Origin: Photobacterium kishitanii
Lineage (GTDB): Bacteria; Pseudomonadota; Gammaproteobacteria; Enterobacterales; Vibrionaceae
Assembly (NCBI RefSeq): GCF_003026355.1
Contig: NZ_PYON01000003.1
Coordinates: 310,001 to 374,000 of the forward strand
DNA length: 64,000 bases
Direction: 5' to 3'
The position numbers were made by a program, and so were the translations under genes. The notes below the pieces were generated by a model. That model was not told the DNA's origin. It saw nothing but the letters and a program-made list of their open reading frames with translations, and ran no database searches. Below, piece after piece: positions 10,492 through 21,441 of this stretch (within the stretch, counting starts at the first letter, position 1; each line of letters begins with the position of its first letter).

Positions 10492-10597
10492 AAATATCGA
10501 TATGTTAGTGAGTCGATGCAGTTTGCAGGCTCGCTAACGGGAATGCTCGGTATTAGACCGATGCCAATGGCGATAAATTAGTAGTTAAGGGAAAATA

Positions 10598-13429
10598 ATG
10601 CAGAATAGCGTTATGAAGGCATGGCTTGAGTCTTCACATTTAGCTGGCGCCAACGCAACTTATATAGAAGATCTTTACGAGTTGTATCTTAGCGATCCAG
10701 AGTTAGTTGATACCCAATGGCGAGAGGTATTTGTCGATCTGCCGGTTGTTAATGACGTAGTTATTGAGCAACCCCATTCTCGTGTGCGTGATTACTTTCG
10801 ACGTTTAGCAAAAGAAACCAATTTTTTAAGTGCCGTCGTTAACGATCCTGATGTTGATGCTAAGCAAGTAAAAGTATTACAGCTAATTAATGCTTACCGT
10901 TTTCGTGGTCATCAAAATGCTAATCTTGATCCTTTAGGATTATGGCAACGTGATCATGTTGCAGATCTCGATCCTGAATTCCATTCGCTAACCGCTGATG
11001 ATTTCAATGAAACATTTAACGTTGGTTCATTTGCGATTGGCCAAGAAACCATGAAACTCAGTGAAATATACGCTGCACTTAAAAAGACCTATTGCGGGTC
11101 AATTGGTGCTGAATATATGCATATTACTGATACCGAAGAAAAGCGTTGGATTCAACAACGACTTGAATCGGTGATGGGCACTGGATCTTTTACTGCCGAT
11201 GAACAACTGTGTTTTCTTGATGAATTAACAGCAGCAGAAGGTCTTGAGCGTTATTTAGGCGCAAAATTTCCTGGTGCTAAACGTTTCTCATTAGAAGGTG
11301 GCGATGCCATGATTCCAATGATGAAAGAGTTAATTCGTCATGCCGGCTCACAAGGCGTGCGCGAAGTTGTGGTGGGCATGGCTCACCGTGGCCGCTTAAA
11401 TATGCTTGTTAATGTGTTAGGTAAAAAACCGCAAGATCTATTTGATGAATTTGCAGGTAAGCATGGTGAAAGCTGGGGTACTGGTGATGTGAAATATCAT
11501 CAAGGCTTCTCGGCAGATTTTGCAACCCCTGGCGGTGATGTTCATCTAGCGTTAGCTTTTAACCCATCGCATCTTGAGATTGTAAACCCAGTAGTTGTCG
11601 GCTCAGTGCGAGCACGTCAAGATCGTTTAGGTGATGATACTGGCGATAAAGTATTGCCAATTACTATCCACGGCGACTCAGCAATTGCTGGTCAAGGCGT
11701 AGTTGCAGAAACATTTAATATGTCTCAAGCTCGTGGTTATAGTGTTGGTGGTACAGTACGTATTGTTATTAATAACCAAGTTGGTTTCACCACTTCAAAT
11801 CCACAAGATACCCGCTCAACAGAATACTGTACTGATATTGCCAAGATGGTACAGGCACCTATTTTCCACGTAAATGCAGACGATCCAGAAGCCGTTGCGT
11901 TTGTAACTCGACTTGCCTTTGATTACCGCCATGAGTTTAAGCGTGATGTAGTGATTGATTTAGTCTGTTATCGCCGTCATGGTCACAATGAAGCTGATGA
12001 GCCCAACGCAACTCAACCGTTGATGTATCAAAAAATCATCAAACATCCGACGCCACGTAAGTTATATGCTGATTATTTAACTGAAATTGGTGCGTTTGGT
12101 TTAGATGTCGCGACGGGTTTAGTCAATCAATACCGTGATGCATTAGACCGTGGTGAGTGTGTCGTCAAAGAGTGGCGACCAATGAAATTGCACTCTGTCG
12201 ATTGGGCACCATATTTAGGCCATGATTGGACTGTTGAGTGGGATAGTAAAATTGATGAACAACGTTTGCAGGAGTTAGGCAGTCGTTTATGTCAATATCC
12301 AGCAAGTCATCAATTACAGAGCCGAGTTCAAAAAATTTATAATGATCGCTTAGCTATGATCAATGGTGAGAAAGCCTTTGATTGGGGCATGGCTGAAAAC
12401 TTGGCTTATGCGACATTGGTTGATGATGGTCATCGTATCCGTATTACTGGCCAAGATTCAGGTCGCGGTACGTTTTTCCATCGCCACGCGGTATTACATA
12501 ATCAAGAAGATGCCAGTACTTATATTCCGTTAACTCATATTCATAATGGTCAAGGCCCGTTTGAAGTGATTGACTCGGTATTATCAGAAGAGGCAGTGCT
12601 TGCTTTTGAATATGGTTATGCAACCGCAGAACCGAGTGGTTTAACTATTTGGGAAGCGCAGTTCGGTGATTTTGCCAATGGTGCCCAAGTAGTCGTTGAT
12701 CAATTCATTAGTTCTGGTGAACAAAAATGGGGTCGAATGTGTGGTTTAACCATGCTACTGCCACATGGATATGAAGGACAGGGGCCTGAACACTCATCAG
12801 CACGTCTTGAACGTTATCTACAACTATGTGCTGAGCAAAATATGCAAGTGGTTGTACCTTCAACTCCGGCGCAAGTTTATCATATGATTCGTCGTCAAGT
12901 TGTACGGCCAATGCGTCGCCCATTGATAGTTATGTCACCTAAGTCGTTGTTACGCCATCCATTATGTACATCAACACTTGATGAATTAGCTAATGGCACC
13001 TTCTTAGCAGCAATTGGTGAAGTTGATGAACTTCCAGCCCAACAAGTGCAGCGAGTCGTATTTTGTTCCGGTAAAGTGTATTACGACTTGTTAGAACAAC
13101 GTCGTAAAAATGACCAAACTGATGTCGCGATTGTGCGTATTGAACAGTTGTATCCTTTCCCGAAAGAGGACGTTGAAGCGGCAATTGCTGATTATCAACA
13201 TGTTACTGATTTCGTTTGGTGTCAGGAAGAGCCTCAAAATCAGGGAGCATGGTATTCTAGCCAGCATAATTTCTATTCTGCGTTACCAGCAGGAGCGCTT
13301 TTACGTTATGCCGGGCGACCAGCATCAGCATCACCTGCTGTAGGCTATATGTCTGTACACTTGAAACAACAAAAAGCGTTAGTTGAAGACGCATTAACTA
13401 TTGAATCTCAAGACCATTCTAATAATTAG
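10598..13429 (+). CDS. sucA: 2-oxoglutarate dehydrogenase E1 component
   Basis: The thiamine-diphosphate-dependent decarboxylase of the 2-oxoglutarate dehydrogenase complex, converting 2-oxoglutarate to a succinyl group on the lipoyl arm of SucB. It has 943 residues, against 933 in E. coli, with the difference in small insertions (for example around residues 195 and 520). Recognisable blocks are the N-terminal SucB-binding segment [12 protein letters not shown], the HRGRLN and FNPSHLEIV motifs, the diphosphate/magnesium region [10 protein letters not shown] with the [10 protein letters not shown] block before it, and the C-terminal [18 protein letters not shown]. It is preceded by AAGGGAAA. 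Probably transcribed with sdhCDAB and sucB. Confidence 0.97.
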   Translation: MQNSVMKAWLESSHLAGANATYIEDLYELYLSDPELVDTQWREVFVDLPVVNDVVIEQPHSRVRDYFRRLAKETNFLSAVVNDPDVDAKQVKVLQLINAYRFRGHQNANLDPLGLWQRDHVADLDPEFHSLTADDFNETFNVGSFAIGQETMKLSEIYAALKKTYCGSIGAEYMHITDTEEKRWIQQRLESVMGTGSFTADEQLCFLDELTAAEGLERYLGAKFPGAKRFSLEGGDAMIPMMKELIRHAGSQGVREVVVGMAHRGRLNMLVNVLGKKPQDLFDEFAGKHGESWGTGDVKYHQGFSADFATPGGDVHLALAFNPSHLEIVNPVVVGSVRARQDRLGDDTGDKVLPITIHGDSAIAGQGVVAETFNMSQARGYSVGGTVRIVINNQVGFTTSNPQDTRSTEYCTDIAKMVQAPIFHVNADDPEAVAFVTRLAFDYRHEFKRDVVIDLVCYRRHGHNEADEPNATQPLMYQKIIKHPTPRKLYADYLTEIGAFGLDVATGLVNQYRDALDRGECVVKEWRPMKLHSVDWAPYLGHDWTVEWDSKIDEQRLQELGSRLCQYPASHQLQSRVQKIYNDRLAMINGEKAFDWGMAENLAYATLVDDGHRIRITGQDSGRGTFFHRHAVLHNQEDASTYIPLTHIHNGQGPFEVIDSVLSEEAVLAFEYGYATAEPSGLTIWEAQFGDFANGAQVVVDQFISSGEQKWGRMCGLTMLLPHGYEGQGPEHSSARLERYLQLCAEQNMQVVVPSTPAQVYHMIRRQVVRPMRRPLIVMSPKSLLRHPLCTSTLDELANGTFLAAIGEVDELPAQQVQRVVFCSGKVYYDLLEQRRKNDQTDVAIVRIEQLYPFPKEDVEAAIADYQHVTDFVWCQEEPQNQGAWYSSQHNFYSALPAGALLRYAGRPASASPAVGYMSVHLKQQKALVEDALTIESQDHSNN

Positions 13430-13455
13430 AACGAGAACAAAAGGACAATACCGAT

Positions 13456-14676
13456 ATGACAATCGAAATTCTGGTTCCTGACCTTCCGGAATCTGTTGCC
13501 GACGCAACTGTAGCCACGTGGCACAAACAACCAGGTGATGCTGTTACTCGTGATGAGGTCTTGGTTGATATTGAAACGGATAAAGTGGTACTTGAAGTAC
13601 CAGCACCTGAAGACGGTGTATTAGAGGCTATCTTTGAAATTGAAGGAACCACAGTATTAACTAAGCAGTTGATTGGTAAAATCAAAGTTAACGCGGTTGC
13701 TGGTGAGCCAACATTAGATGTACTTGCTGATGCTGAATCATCGCCTAATAAACGCAATACTGCATCGCTAAATGAAGAAAATAGCGAAGCCTTAAGTCCT
13801 GCCGTTCGACGTTTATTAAGCGAGCATGGCGTGACAGCAGATAAAGTTAAAGGTACCGGTGTCGGTGGCCGAATTACCCGTGAAGATGTTGATGCTTATT
13901 TGAAAAATATTGCCGCAGCATCAACGGTAACTCAGAGTACTAAATCTGAAATTGAACCAGTATTGCCTTTAGCGCATCGTAGTGAAAAGCGAGTGCCGAT
14001 GACACGATTACGTAAACGTGTTGCTGAGCGCTTGTTAGAAGCCAAGAATAGTACCGCCATGTTAACAACATTTAATGAAGTTAATATGAAGCCGATTATG
14101 GATTTGCGTAAACAGTATAAAGATGTGTTTGAGCAACGCCATGGTATTCGTCTTGGTTTTATGTCGTTTTATGTTAAAGCTGTTGTTGAGGCACTAAAGC
14201 GTTATCCAGAAGTGAATGCCTCGATTGATGGTGATGATATTGTTTATCATAACTTTTTTGATATTAGCATTGCAGTATCAACGCCACGCGGTTTAGTTAC
14301 TCCTGTGTTGCGAGATTGTGATAAGTTAAGCTTGGCTGAAATTGAAAAAGGTATTCGTGATTTAGCGATTAAAGGCCGCGATGGTAAATTAACCGTTGAT
14401 GATCTTATTGGTGGTAATTTTACTATTACTAACGGTGGTGTCTTTGGTTCGTTAATGTCGACGCCGATTATTAACCCACCACAAGCAGCAATCCTAGGTA
14501 TGCACAAGATCCAAGACCGTCCAATGGCGGTTAATGGTCAAGTTGAGATTTTGCCAATGATGTATCTTGCACTTTCTTATGATCATCGCTTAGTTGATGG
14601 TCGTGAGTCAGTGGGTTATTTAGTAACAATTAAAGAGTTACTTGAAGATCCAACACGTTTATTACTGGACGTATAA
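13456..14676 (+). CDS. sucB: Dihydrolipoamide succinyltransferase (E2 of 2-oxoglutarate dehydrogenase)
   Basis: The structural core of the 2-oxoglutarate dehydrogenase complex, transferring the succinyl group to coenzyme A. It has 406 residues in the usual order: one lipoyl domain (lipoyl-lysine Lys43 in ETDKVVLEV), a linker, the peripheral subunit-binding domain at about 112-148 ([12 protein letters not shown]...GRITREDV), and the acyltransferase domain with the active-site motif [10 protein letters not shown] (His377, Asp381). It starts 26 bases after sucA. The E3 subunit, lipoamide dehydrogenase, is not encoded in this window. Confidence 0.97.
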   Translation: MTIEILVPDLPESVADATVATWHKQPGDAVTRDEVLVDIETDKVVLEVPAPEDGVLEAIFEIEGTTVLTKQLIGKIKVNAVAGEPTLDVLADAESSPNKRNTASLNEENSEALSPAVRRLLSEHGVTADKVKGTGVGGRITREDVDAYLKNIAAASTVTQSTKSEIEPVLPLAHRSEKRVPMTRLRKRVAERLLEAKNSTAMLTTFNEVNMKPIMDLRKQYKDVFEQRHGIRLGFMSFYVKAVVEALKRYPEVNASIDGDDIVYHNFFDISIAVSTPRGLVTPVLRDCDKLSLAEIEKGIRDLAIKGRDGKLTVDDLIGGNFTITNGGVFGSLMSTPIINPPQAAILGMHKIQDRPMAVNGQVEILPMMYLALSYDHRLVDGRESVGYLVTIKELLEDPTRLLLDV

Positions 14677-14683
14677 GTATTAA

Positions 14684-14722
14684 ATAGTTAACCGAGTAAG
14701 TGCTCATTATTCGGTTAACTAT
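14684..14722 (+). repeat. 12-base perfect hairpin between sucB and sucC
   Basis: ATAGTTAACCGA (14684-14695) and TCGGTTAACTAT (14711-14722) are exact complements around a 15-base loop, beginning eight bases after the sucB stop. No T tract follows, so it does not look like a normal terminator. A 3' end protection or RNA-processing element between the two pairs of genes is possible. A second short hairpin (GAGATAT/ATATCTC, 14764-14783) follows before sucC. Confidence 0.7.
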
Positions 14723-14829
14723 CTTCCTAGCAATAGGAAACAGTAAGTATGCGCAATGATGAAGAGATATCAAAGAATATCTCAAATGGATTTAATGCGT
14801 CCCAAAGGGATAAAAACGGATAGAACATT

Positions 14830-15996
14830 ATGAATTTGCACGAGTATCAAGCAAAACAACTATTCGCTGAATATGGTTTACCTGTACCGGAAGGTTATGC
14901 TTGTGATACCCCACAAGAAGCAGCAGAAGCTGCAGGTAAAATTGGCGGTGAAAAATGGGTTGTAAAATGTCAAGTTCACGCTGGCGGTAGAGGAAAAGCT
15001 GGTGGTGTTGAATTACATGATAATAAAGAAGGGATCAAACAATTTGCTCAACATTGGTTAGGTAAAAACTTAGTGACTTACCAAACGGATGCAGCTGGTC
15101 AACCGGTTACAAAAGTGTTGGTAGAAGCGGCTTCAAGTATTGCCAATGAATTATATCTTGGTGCAGTTGTTGATCGTAGTTCGCAGCGTATTGTTTTCAT
15201 GGCATCGACAGAAGGTGGTGTTGAAATCGAAAAAGTGGCTCAAGAAACGCCACATTTAATTCATAAAGCTGCCATCGATCCTTTAGTTGGACCACAACCT
15301 TATCAAGGGCGTGAATTAGCCTTTAAACTTGGCCTACAAGGTGATCAAGTAAAACAATTCACAAAAATATTTTTAGGGCTTGGCAATATGTTTGCTGAGT
15401 GTGATTTAGCATTGCTTGAAGTTAATCCATTAATTATTACTAATGAAGGCACGTTACTGTGTTTGGACGGTAAAATTAATATTGATGCTAATGCATTATA
15501 CCGCCAACCTAAATTACGCCAAATGCATGATCCATCACAAGAAGACGAGCGTGAAGCCCATGCTGCCCAATGGGAACTCAATTACGTTGCACTTGACGGT
15601 AATATTGGTTGCATGGTCAATGGCGCAGGTTTAGCGATGGGAACCATGGATATTGTTAATCTTCATGGTGGTCAACCTGCCAACTTCCTTGATGTCGGTG
15701 GCGGCGCCACTAAAGAGCGTGTAACTGAAGCCTTTAAAATTATTCTTTCAGATAGCAATGTTAAAGCTGTTTTGGTGAATATTTTTGGTGGGATTGTTCG
15801 CTGTGATCTTATTGCTGAAGGTATCATTGGCGCTATTGCTGAAGTCGGTGTGAAAGTGCCTGTTGTCGTCCGCCTTGAAGGTAATAATGCTGAAGTAGGT
15901 GCTGCAAAATTGGCTGATAGTGGCCTCAATATTATTGCTGCTACTTCGCTTACAGAAGCTGCTGAAAAAGTCGTTGCTGCCGCGGAGGGTAAATAA
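14830..15996 (+). CDS. sucC: Succinyl-CoA synthetase beta subunit (ADP-forming)
   Basis: With SucD it converts succinyl-CoA, phosphate and nucleoside diphosphate to succinate and NTP, the substrate-level phosphorylation step of the cycle. It has 388 residues, the same as E. coli, starting [20 protein letters not shown]. It has an N-terminal ATP-grasp domain ([22 protein letters not shown]) and a C-terminal CoA-ligase domain ([10 protein letters not shown]). It is separated from sucB by 153 bases containing hairpins. Its stop codon TAA provides the first base of the sucD ATG. Confidence 0.97.
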   Translation: MNLHEYQAKQLFAEYGLPVPEGYACDTPQEAAEAAGKIGGEKWVVKCQVHAGGRGKAGGVELHDNKEGIKQFAQHWLGKNLVTYQTDAAGQPVTKVLVEAASSIANELYLGAVVDRSSQRIVFMASTEGGVEIEKVAQETPHLIHKAAIDPLVGPQPYQGRELAFKLGLQGDQVKQFTKIFLGLGNMFAECDLALLEVNPLIITNEGTLLCLDGKINIDANALYRQPKLRQMHDPSQEDEREAHAAQWELNYVALDGNIGCMVNGAGLAMGTMDIVNLHGGQPANFLDVGGGATKERVTEAFKIILSDSNVKAVLVNIFGGIVRCDLIAEGIIGAIAEVGVKVPVVVRLEGNNAEVGAAKLADSGLNIIAATSLTEAAEKVVAAAEGK

Positions 15997-16868
15997 TGTC
16001 AATACTGATTAATAAAAATACTAAAGTAATTTGCCAGGGTTTTACTGGCGGTCAAGGTACGTTTCATTCAGAGCAAGCCCTTGATTATGGCACGCAATTA
16101 GTCGGTGGTGTTTCGCCGGGTAAGGGTGGGACTACACATTTAGGTTTACCAGTATTTAATACTGTGCGTGATGCAGTTGAAGCAACGGGTGCAACCGCTA
16201 CCGTAATTTATGTGCCAGCACCTTTCTGCAAAGATGCTATTTTAGAAGCTATTGATGCTGGCATTGAACTGATAGTGACGATTACCGAAGGCATTCCAAC
16301 GTTGGATATGCTAGATGTAAAAGTGCGTTTAGAGGCTACAGGCGTACGAATGATTGGCCCTAACTGTCCCGGTATTATTACGCCTGATGAGTGTAAAATT
16401 GGTATTATGCCAGGCCATATTCATAAAGCGGGTAAAGTTGGGATTGTATCGCGCTCTGGCACACTAACTTATGAAGCGGTAAAGCAAACAACAGATGAAG
16501 GCTTTGGTCAATCAACCTGTGTTGGCATTGGTGGTGATCCTATTCCAGGCTCAAATTTCATTGATATTCTTGAAATGTTTGAAAATGATCCTGCAACAGA
16601 AGCCATTGTAATGATTGGTGAAATTGGTGGTACTGCAGAAGAAGAAGCTGCTGCATATATTAAAACCAATGTCACTAAACCTGTGGTGTCATACATTGCG
16701 GGTGTCACGGCGCCCCCAGGTAAACGTATGGGGCATGCTGGTGCGATTATCTCTGGCGGCACAGGAACTGCAGATGAAAAATTTGCGGCTCTTGAAGCAG
16801 CAGGCGTTAAAACTGTTCAAAGTTTAGCTGACATTGGTAAAGCATTACGCGAAGTAACAGGTTGGTAA
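15996..16868 (+). CDS. sucD: Succinyl-CoA synthetase alpha subunit
   Basis: Carries the phosphohistidine intermediate of succinyl-CoA synthetase. It has 290 residues. The CoA-binding N-terminal domain is seen in [16 protein letters not shown], and the active histidine is His247 in KRMGHAGAI. The GPNCPGII and SRSGTLTYE blocks are typical. The start overlaps the sucC stop by one base (TAATG), so the two subunits are translationally coupled. A strong bidirectional terminator closes the citric-acid-cycle block. Confidence 0.97.
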   Translation: MSILINKNTKVICQGFTGGQGTFHSEQALDYGTQLVGGVSPGKGGTTHLGLPVFNTVRDAVEATGATATVIYVPAPFCKDAILEAIDAGIELIVTITEGIPTLDMLDVKVRLEATGVRMIGPNCPGIITPDECKIGIMPGHIHKAGKVGIVSRSGTLTYEAVKQTTDEGFGQSTCVGIGGDPIPGSNFIDILEMFENDPATEAIVMIGEIGGTAEEEAAAYIKTNVTKPVVSYIAGVTAPPGKRMGHAGAIISGGTGTADEKFAALEAAGVKTVQSLADIGKALREVTGW

Positions 16869-16903
16869 ATTTAATCAGCCTTTAGTTGTTAAAATATAAC
16901 GAT

Positions 16904-16940
16904 AAAAAAACCGCTTACCTTATATGGAAGCGGTTTTTTT
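16904..16940. terminator. Bidirectional terminator, sucD / znuB
   Basis: AAAAAAACCGCTT and AAGCGGTTTTTTT form a 13-base outer stem around an 11-base loop, serving sucD on the plus strand and znuCB on the minus strand. Confidence 0.9.
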
Positions 16941-16957
16941 ATTGACGATGAATTTTG

Positions 16958-17743
16958 TTAGCGCTGAGTTGGCTTAAATTGACTTAGCATAAACAGTGCT
17001 GCAGCGGATACGACTACTGAAGGGCCAGCAGGAGTATCATAATGCCATGACATTGCTAATCCGAGCACCACTGAAATAGAACCAATTATTGATGCAATTA
17101 CTGCCATTGATTCTGGACTACGAGCAAAACGACGTGCTGTTGCTGCAGGAATAATCAGTAGTGAAGTGATTATTAATGCTCCCACAAACTTCATTGCAAC
17201 GGCAATTACCATTCCAACCATTAGCATTAGTAATAATCGCATTAAATCAACGTTAACACCTTCGACTTGTGCCATTTCTTCGCTGATTGTCATTGACAGT
17301 AGTGGGCGCCATAAGTAGATAAGCAGCGCTAATACTATGGCACCGCCGCCATAAATCCACATTAGATCATTAGTGGTTACAGCGAGTAAATCACCAAATA
17401 AATATGCCATTAAATCGATACGAACATTATCTAAAAAGCTCACTGCGACTAAGCCAAGTGATAATGCACTATGGGCTAATATTCCTAGTAATGTATCTGT
17501 TGCGACATAACGTTGCTTTTGTAGTGTCACTAGAATAACCGCTAACACTAAACAACAAATCACTAACGCAAGATTTAAATTAATATTAAATAAAAAGCCT
17601 AAGGCAATACCCAGTAATGACGCGTGTGACAGCGTATCACCAAAATAAGCCATTTTTCGCCAGACAACAAACGAACCTAAAGGACCGGCTAAAAGGGCTA
17701 TCCCAATACCAGCAATTAATGCGGGAAGTAGAAACTCAATCAT
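16958..17743 (-). CDS. znuB: Zinc ABC transporter, permease ZnuB
   Basis: The inner-membrane permease of the high-affinity zinc importer ZnuABC. It has 261 residues with about seven to eight hydrophobic segments. The segment [20 protein letters not shown] near the start, and the block [21 protein letters not shown], are typical of the ABC-3 (ZnuB/MntB) permease family. Its start overlaps the znuC stop codon by one base, so the pair is translationally coupled. Confidence 0.95.
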   Translation of the reverse strand: MIEFLLPALIAGIGIALLAGPLGSFVVWRKMAYFGDTLSHASLLGIALGFLFNINLNLALVICCLVLAVILVTLQKQRYVATDTLLGILAHSALSLGLVAVSFLDNVRIDLMAYLFGDLLAVTTNDLMWIYGGGAIVLALLIYLWRPLLSMTISEEMAQVEGVNVDLMRLLLMLMVGMVIAVAMKFVGALIITSLLIIPAATARRFARSPESMAVIASIIGSISVVLGLAMSWHYDTPAGPSVVVSAAALFMLSQFKPTQR

Positions 17744-18507
17744 TATTTATTACTATCCTGATGATTATTGCAGCATGTTGATGGTGTCATTGAATCATCG
17801 TGTTGGTGGTTATGTTGATGTTGATATAACGCCAATTGGTCACTGGCTTGACGACCAAATAACGCAATATATTTAGGATGATTAGTGACACTAAATGGGC
17901 TGCCAGAACAACAGATATGATGTTGTAAACAAATTACTTTATCCGTTTTTGCCATTACAAGATGAAGATCGTGCGAAACCATCAAAATAGCACAATTAAG
18001 TAAATCACGTAATTGTTGAATTAAGCGATAAAGCTCTAATTGTCCTGTAACATCAACGCCTTGTACTGGTTCATCTAAGACTAATAAATCGGGTTTTTGT
18101 AACAATGCACGCGCTAATAACACTCGTTGCATTTCACCACCCGATAAACGATGCATATCACTATCAATTAAGTGTTCACCATTAACCATTGCTAATGCTT
18201 CACGGCGTTGCTCAATAGAATAACGCCCAGCTAAACGCATAAACCGATCGACAGAAAGTGGCAGAGTCTCATTTAGGTGTAGTTTTTGTGGTACGTAACC
18301 AATGCGAATTCCTTTTTGGCGCACAACTTTACCTAAGGTTGGCTTTTGTAATCCAGTGATTACTTTAACAAGAGTTGATTTTCCCGCGCCATTAGGGCCA
18401 ATGAGCGTTGTGATTTCACCACGCTCTAATTTGAGTGCAACATTATCTAGAACGTTGCGTCCAGAGAAGGCTACGGTTAATGATTGTAATTCGACTAATG
18501 TTGTCAT
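17743..18507 (-). CDS. znuC: Zinc ABC transporter, ATPase ZnuC
   Basis: The ATPase of the zinc importer, 254 residues. The Walker A motif GPNGAGKST is at 37-45, the signature LSGGEMQRV at 121-129, Walker B LLVLDEP at 141-147, and the switch histidine in SHDLHL. The C-terminal tail after about residue 228 is rich in His and Cys (HQHNHQHDD, then STCCNNHQ) and could bind zinc; HHICCSG also occurs just before it. It is transcribed away from znuA, with a Zur-type palindrome between the two. Confidence 0.95.
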   Translation of the reverse strand: MTTLVELQSLTVAFSGRNVLDNVALKLERGEITTLIGPNGAGKSTLVKVITGLQKPTLGKVVRQKGIRIGYVPQKLHLNETLPLSVDRFMRLAGRYSIEQRREALAMVNGEHLIDSDMHRLSGGEMQRVLLARALLQKPDLLVLDEPVQGVDVTGQLELYRLIQQLRDLLNCAILMVSHDLHLVMAKTDKVICLQHHICCSGSPFSVTNHPKYIALFGRQASDQLALYQHQHNHQHDDSMTPSTCCNNHQDSNK

Positions 18508-18541
18508 AAAGCGTGCTTAAAATAAGAAGTTGCAAAAATGT

Positions 18542-18560
18542 GATGTTATATTATAACATC
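18542..18560. promoter_or_regulatory. Zur operator between znuCB and znuA
   Basis: GATGTTATATTATAACATC is a perfect palindrome with nine-base arms around one central T. It fits the AT-rich Zur-box pattern of gammaproteobacteria (GTTATAATATAAC-like core) and lies between the divergent znuC and znuA starts, where E. coli also has its Zur site. One site could repress both transcripts when zinc is plentiful. Confidence 0.85.
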
Positions 18561-18669
18561 GCTATATTACTTGTGTTACTGTTAATACGCGCTGATTATA
18601 ACCAATTGAGAAAAATTTCTTTGCTGATAATCAACAATTTTTGCTGTTCTACATTTTATGGAAAAAATC

Positions 18670-19596
18670 ATGCACCGTTTAACTTCTCTATTTTGTGCTA
18701 CTGCTCTTGTTGCTTCTGGATCTGCTATTGCTGCTGATACCTTTAACGTTGTCACAACAGTAAAGCCACTGAACTTAATTGTGAGTGAATTAACTCAAGG
18801 CGCTGCAACCAGTGAATTTGTTATTCCTGTTGGTTCATCGCCACACGATTATGCGCTACGTCCTTCTGATGTAAGAAAACTGAAGCAAGCAGATCTTGTG
18901 GTATGGGTCGGTCCTGAGTTGGAGTCATTCTTAACCAAAACCATGGCCTCAAAACCTGAAAATATCGCATTAAGTAAACAACAAGGCATTAACTTTCGAT
19001 ACTATGCTGAAGATACACAAGAACATAGTGGCCATGAGGATGACCATGATCATGACCATGAAGGACATCATCATAATCATCATGGCATCGACCCTCATTT
19101 ATGGTTAGGTCCAGAGCAAGCGGTTCAAGCTGCAAATGTCATAACTAAGGCATTGATCAAGTATGATCCGTTGCATAAAAATACATATACCGCTAATCTT
19201 TCTACATTCACAACAGATGTTCAGCAAGCGGTTATTGAGCTTAATAAGCAATTAAAACCTTTAAATAATAAAGGTTATTATGTTTTCCATGATGGCTATG
19301 GCTATTTTGAACAACAATTTAAGCTAGATAATCTTGGCCATTTTACGGTTGAGCCGGATCGTCGTCCGGGTGCAAAAACACTGTTATCTATTCGTCAGGC
19401 ATTAACGAATAATGAGGCATACTGTGTTTTTAGTGAACCTCAGTTTTCGCCTGCTGTTGTGAAATCAGTGACCAAAGGAACGAATGTAAAAATAGGGACT
19501 CTTGACCCAATGGCAACTGATATCGTTGAGGGCAAGGGAGGATATGTCCGTTTTCTTAATGAACTTGGACAACGATTTAGTAAGTGTCTTAATTAA
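18670..19596 (+). CDS. znuA: Zinc ABC transporter, periplasmic binding protein ZnuA
   Basis: Captures zinc in the periplasm and hands it to ZnuB. It has 308 residues. A Sec signal peptide ends after about residue 21 (SGSAIA). Likely zinc ligands include His59 (GSSPHDY) and His143 (DPHLW), and the family's flexible His/Asp-rich loop spans about 119-138. An upstream ATG at 18658 is in frame, but 18670 gives a normal signal peptide and has GGAAAA before it. mepM starts two bases after the stop, so the two genes form one unit, as also seen in E. coli neighbourhoods. Confidence 0.95.
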   Translation: MHRLTSLFCATALVASGSAIAADTFNVVTTVKPLNLIVSELTQGAATSEFVIPVGSSPHDYALRPSDVRKLKQADLVVWVGPELESFLTKTMASKPENIALSKQQGINFRYYAEDTQEHSGHEDDHDHDHEGHHHNHHGIDPHLWLGPEQAVQAANVITKALIKYDPLHKNTYTANLSTFTTDVQQAVIELNKQLKPLNNKGYYVFHDGYGYFEQQFKLDNLGHFTVEPDRRPGAKTLLSIRQALTNNEAYCVFSEPQFSPAVVKSVTKGTNVKIGTLDPMATDIVEGKGGYVRFLNELGQRFSKCLN

Positions 19597-19598
19597 TC

Positions 19599-20960
19599 AT
19601 GAAATATTATATCGCTGCGGTAACATCATTAAAGATGTTACCGCTGCAGCATAAAATTGCGTTATTCTCGACAACAATTTTGATGGTGGCTGCTATTGCA
19701 TGGCAGCCATCTAAACCTGCAATACCTTTCCCGATATTAAAAAAACCGCCACCTATTGCTGTGCCTATTAATATTACTCCGGCTGAAATATCAGAACCCG
19801 ATAGTGAACCAATGGGCGCGTCTCTAGATCAAAATGATCCTCAATTTCAAGCGCCAAAAGATGAAATTGAGCAGCAATTAGTACAAGCACATGCTGAAAC
19901 CGAATCTAAACATCGAGTGTTATCAGGGGAAACCTTGGGGGTCATATTCTCTCAATATGGCTTACCGATATCAGAAATGTATCGTCTAATTGATGCTAAT
20001 AAATCAGTACAACAGCTACGCGTTGGGCAAACATTAGAATGGGAAGTCGATGCTGATGGTAAGTTGACATCGCTGAGTATTATTCGTAGTAAGAAAGTGA
20101 CAGATACTTATACGCTTGGTAAAAAAGGCTATAGCTATAAAGAAGTGGTGCAGAAAGGTGATATTAAGCCTGTGGTATTAACTGGGCGAGTATCCGGTAG
20201 TTTCTATAATTCAGCACGAGATGCTGGGTTAACGCCGACGCAAATTGGTAATGTGGTTAAAGCACTACAATGGAAGATGAATCTTGGCCGTGATGCCCGT
20301 AAAGGTGACTCGTTTGGTGTGGTGCTAGATCGTGAATTTATTGATGGCAAAGCTGTGGGTAAAGGTAAAATGAACGCCTTTTACTATAAAAGCCAACGCC
20401 GTGGGCATTCAATTTTTATTGCTCGTGGTGCCGATGACCAATTTTACGATCAAGATGCGCGTAGTTTGAATCGTGGTTTTAAACGGATACCATTACTCAA
20501 ATCATACCGGATTAGTTCTTCATTTAATCCTAATCGTTTGCATCCGATCACTAAGCGTCGATCCCCACATAATGGGACCGATTTTGCGGTACCAATAGGC
20601 ACTACTATTTTGGCAGCTGGTGATGGTGTCGTGGTTAAATCACGTTACCATCCGTTAGCGGGTAATTACATTGTTATCAAACATGGGCGGGAATATATGA
20701 CTCGCTACTTGCATCTAAGTAAACGTCAAGTCAAAGTTGGTGATAAAGTTAAAATGGGTCAGCGAATTGCAAAAAGTGGTAATACTGGACGTTCAACAGG
20801 CCCACATTTACATTTTGAGTTGATCAAAAATGGACGTCCTGTTAATGCAATGAAAGTTCCCCTACCGCAAGCAGAGCCGTTGCGAGGTAGCACTCGAACA
20901 CAATTTATGCGTAGTGTTAAAGCGTATAAAAAACAATTAAGCACTCAGATGCCGAGTTAA
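19599..20960 (+). CDS. mepM: Murein DD-endopeptidase MepM (M23 family)
   Basis: A zinc metallopeptidase that cuts peptidoglycan cross-links during growth. It has 453 residues: an N-terminal membrane anchor (about 20-36), a Pro-rich linker, an OapA/LysM-like region (LSGETLGVIFSQYGL, about 107-150) and a C-terminal M23 domain. Metal and catalytic motifs are HNGTDFAVP (HxxxD) and TGPHLHFEL (HxH). It follows znuA with a two-base gap. That pairing makes sense if the zinc-dependent enzyme is induced with zinc uptake under Zur control (inference). Confidence 0.93.
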   Translation: MKYYIAAVTSLKMLPLQHKIALFSTTILMVAAIAWQPSKPAIPFPILKKPPPIAVPINITPAEISEPDSEPMGASLDQNDPQFQAPKDEIEQQLVQAHAETESKHRVLSGETLGVIFSQYGLPISEMYRLIDANKSVQQLRVGQTLEWEVDADGKLTSLSIIRSKKVTDTYTLGKKGYSYKEVVQKGDIKPVVLTGRVSGSFYNSARDAGLTPTQIGNVVKALQWKMNLGRDARKGDSFGVVLDREFIDGKAVGKGKMNAFYYKSQRRGHSIFIARGADDQFYDQDARSLNRGFKRIPLLKSYRISSSFNPNRLHPITKRRSPHNGTDFAVPIGTTILAAGDGVVVKSRYHPLAGNYIVIKHGREYMTRYLHLSKRQVKVGDKVKMGQRIAKSGNTGRSTGPHLHFELIKNGRPVNAMKVPLPQAEPLRGSTRTQFMRSVKAYKKQLSTQMPS

Positions 20961-20983
20961 AACCAATATAAAGAGTTGTTCTT

Positions 20984-21012
20984 AAAGCGTATCGAAAGGT
21001 ACGCTTTTTTTT
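20984..21012 (+). terminator. Terminator after mepM
   Basis: AAAGCGTATC, a GAAA tetraloop, then GGTACGCTTT (one G-U pair) followed by more T residues. A strong intrinsic terminator of the znuA-mepM unit. Confidence 0.88.
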
Positions 21013-21177
21013 ATGTGTGTAAAAATAATGACAAAAGAGTAATAATGCAGGTTTATTGGTTATTTATATCGAAAAGTCGCAATTAATAAGTGATAACTAT
21101 TATTTTAAATCAGTCATGGAATAATTGATTTAAGACAAGACTAATTTCGTATCAAAGTGTAAACTTCGCTACATCGT

Positions 21178-21196
21178 AATGAAAATAATTCTTATT
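21178..21196. promoter_or_regulatory. Candidate Fur box upstream of feoA
   Basis: AATGAAAATAATTCTTATT matches the 19-base Fur consensus at 12 positions, ending 17 bases before the feoA ATG. A weak FNR-like sequence, TTGAT-N4-GACAA, lies at 21125-21138. Both regulators control feo in E. coli, so the location supports the match, but this is inference from pattern alone. Confidence 0.5.
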
Positions 21197-21213
21197 AAGG
21201 TAGCCGTTTAACT

Positions 21214-21441
21214 ATGAAGCTGTCAGATATGTCGTGTGGCCACAGCGGTACAGTAATTAATATGTCTGCGTTACCAGCGGTAACGCGTAAAAAATTAATG
21301 GTTATGGGGTTATTACCACATACAGAAATTACTGTGGTTCGCTTAGCCCCATTAGGAGACCCACTTCAGGTTCGGGTACGTGGTGTTGATATTGCGCTCC
21401 GTAAAAAAATTGCTGAAGATATAGAAGTTGAGGTTAAATAA
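21214..21441 (+). CDS. feoA: Ferrous iron transport protein A
   Basis: A 75-residue SH3-like cytoplasmic protein thought to modulate the FeoB GTPase. The pattern MKLSDMSCGHSG, then RKKLMVMGLLPHTEI and DPLQVRVRGVDIALRK, is typical of FeoA. Its stop overlaps the feoB ATG by one base (TAATG), so translation is coupled. It is the first gene of feoABC. Confidence 0.95.
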   Translation: MKLSDMSCGHSGTVINMSALPAVTRKKLMVMGLLPHTEITVVRLAPLGDPLQVRVRGVDIALRKKIAEDIEVEVK

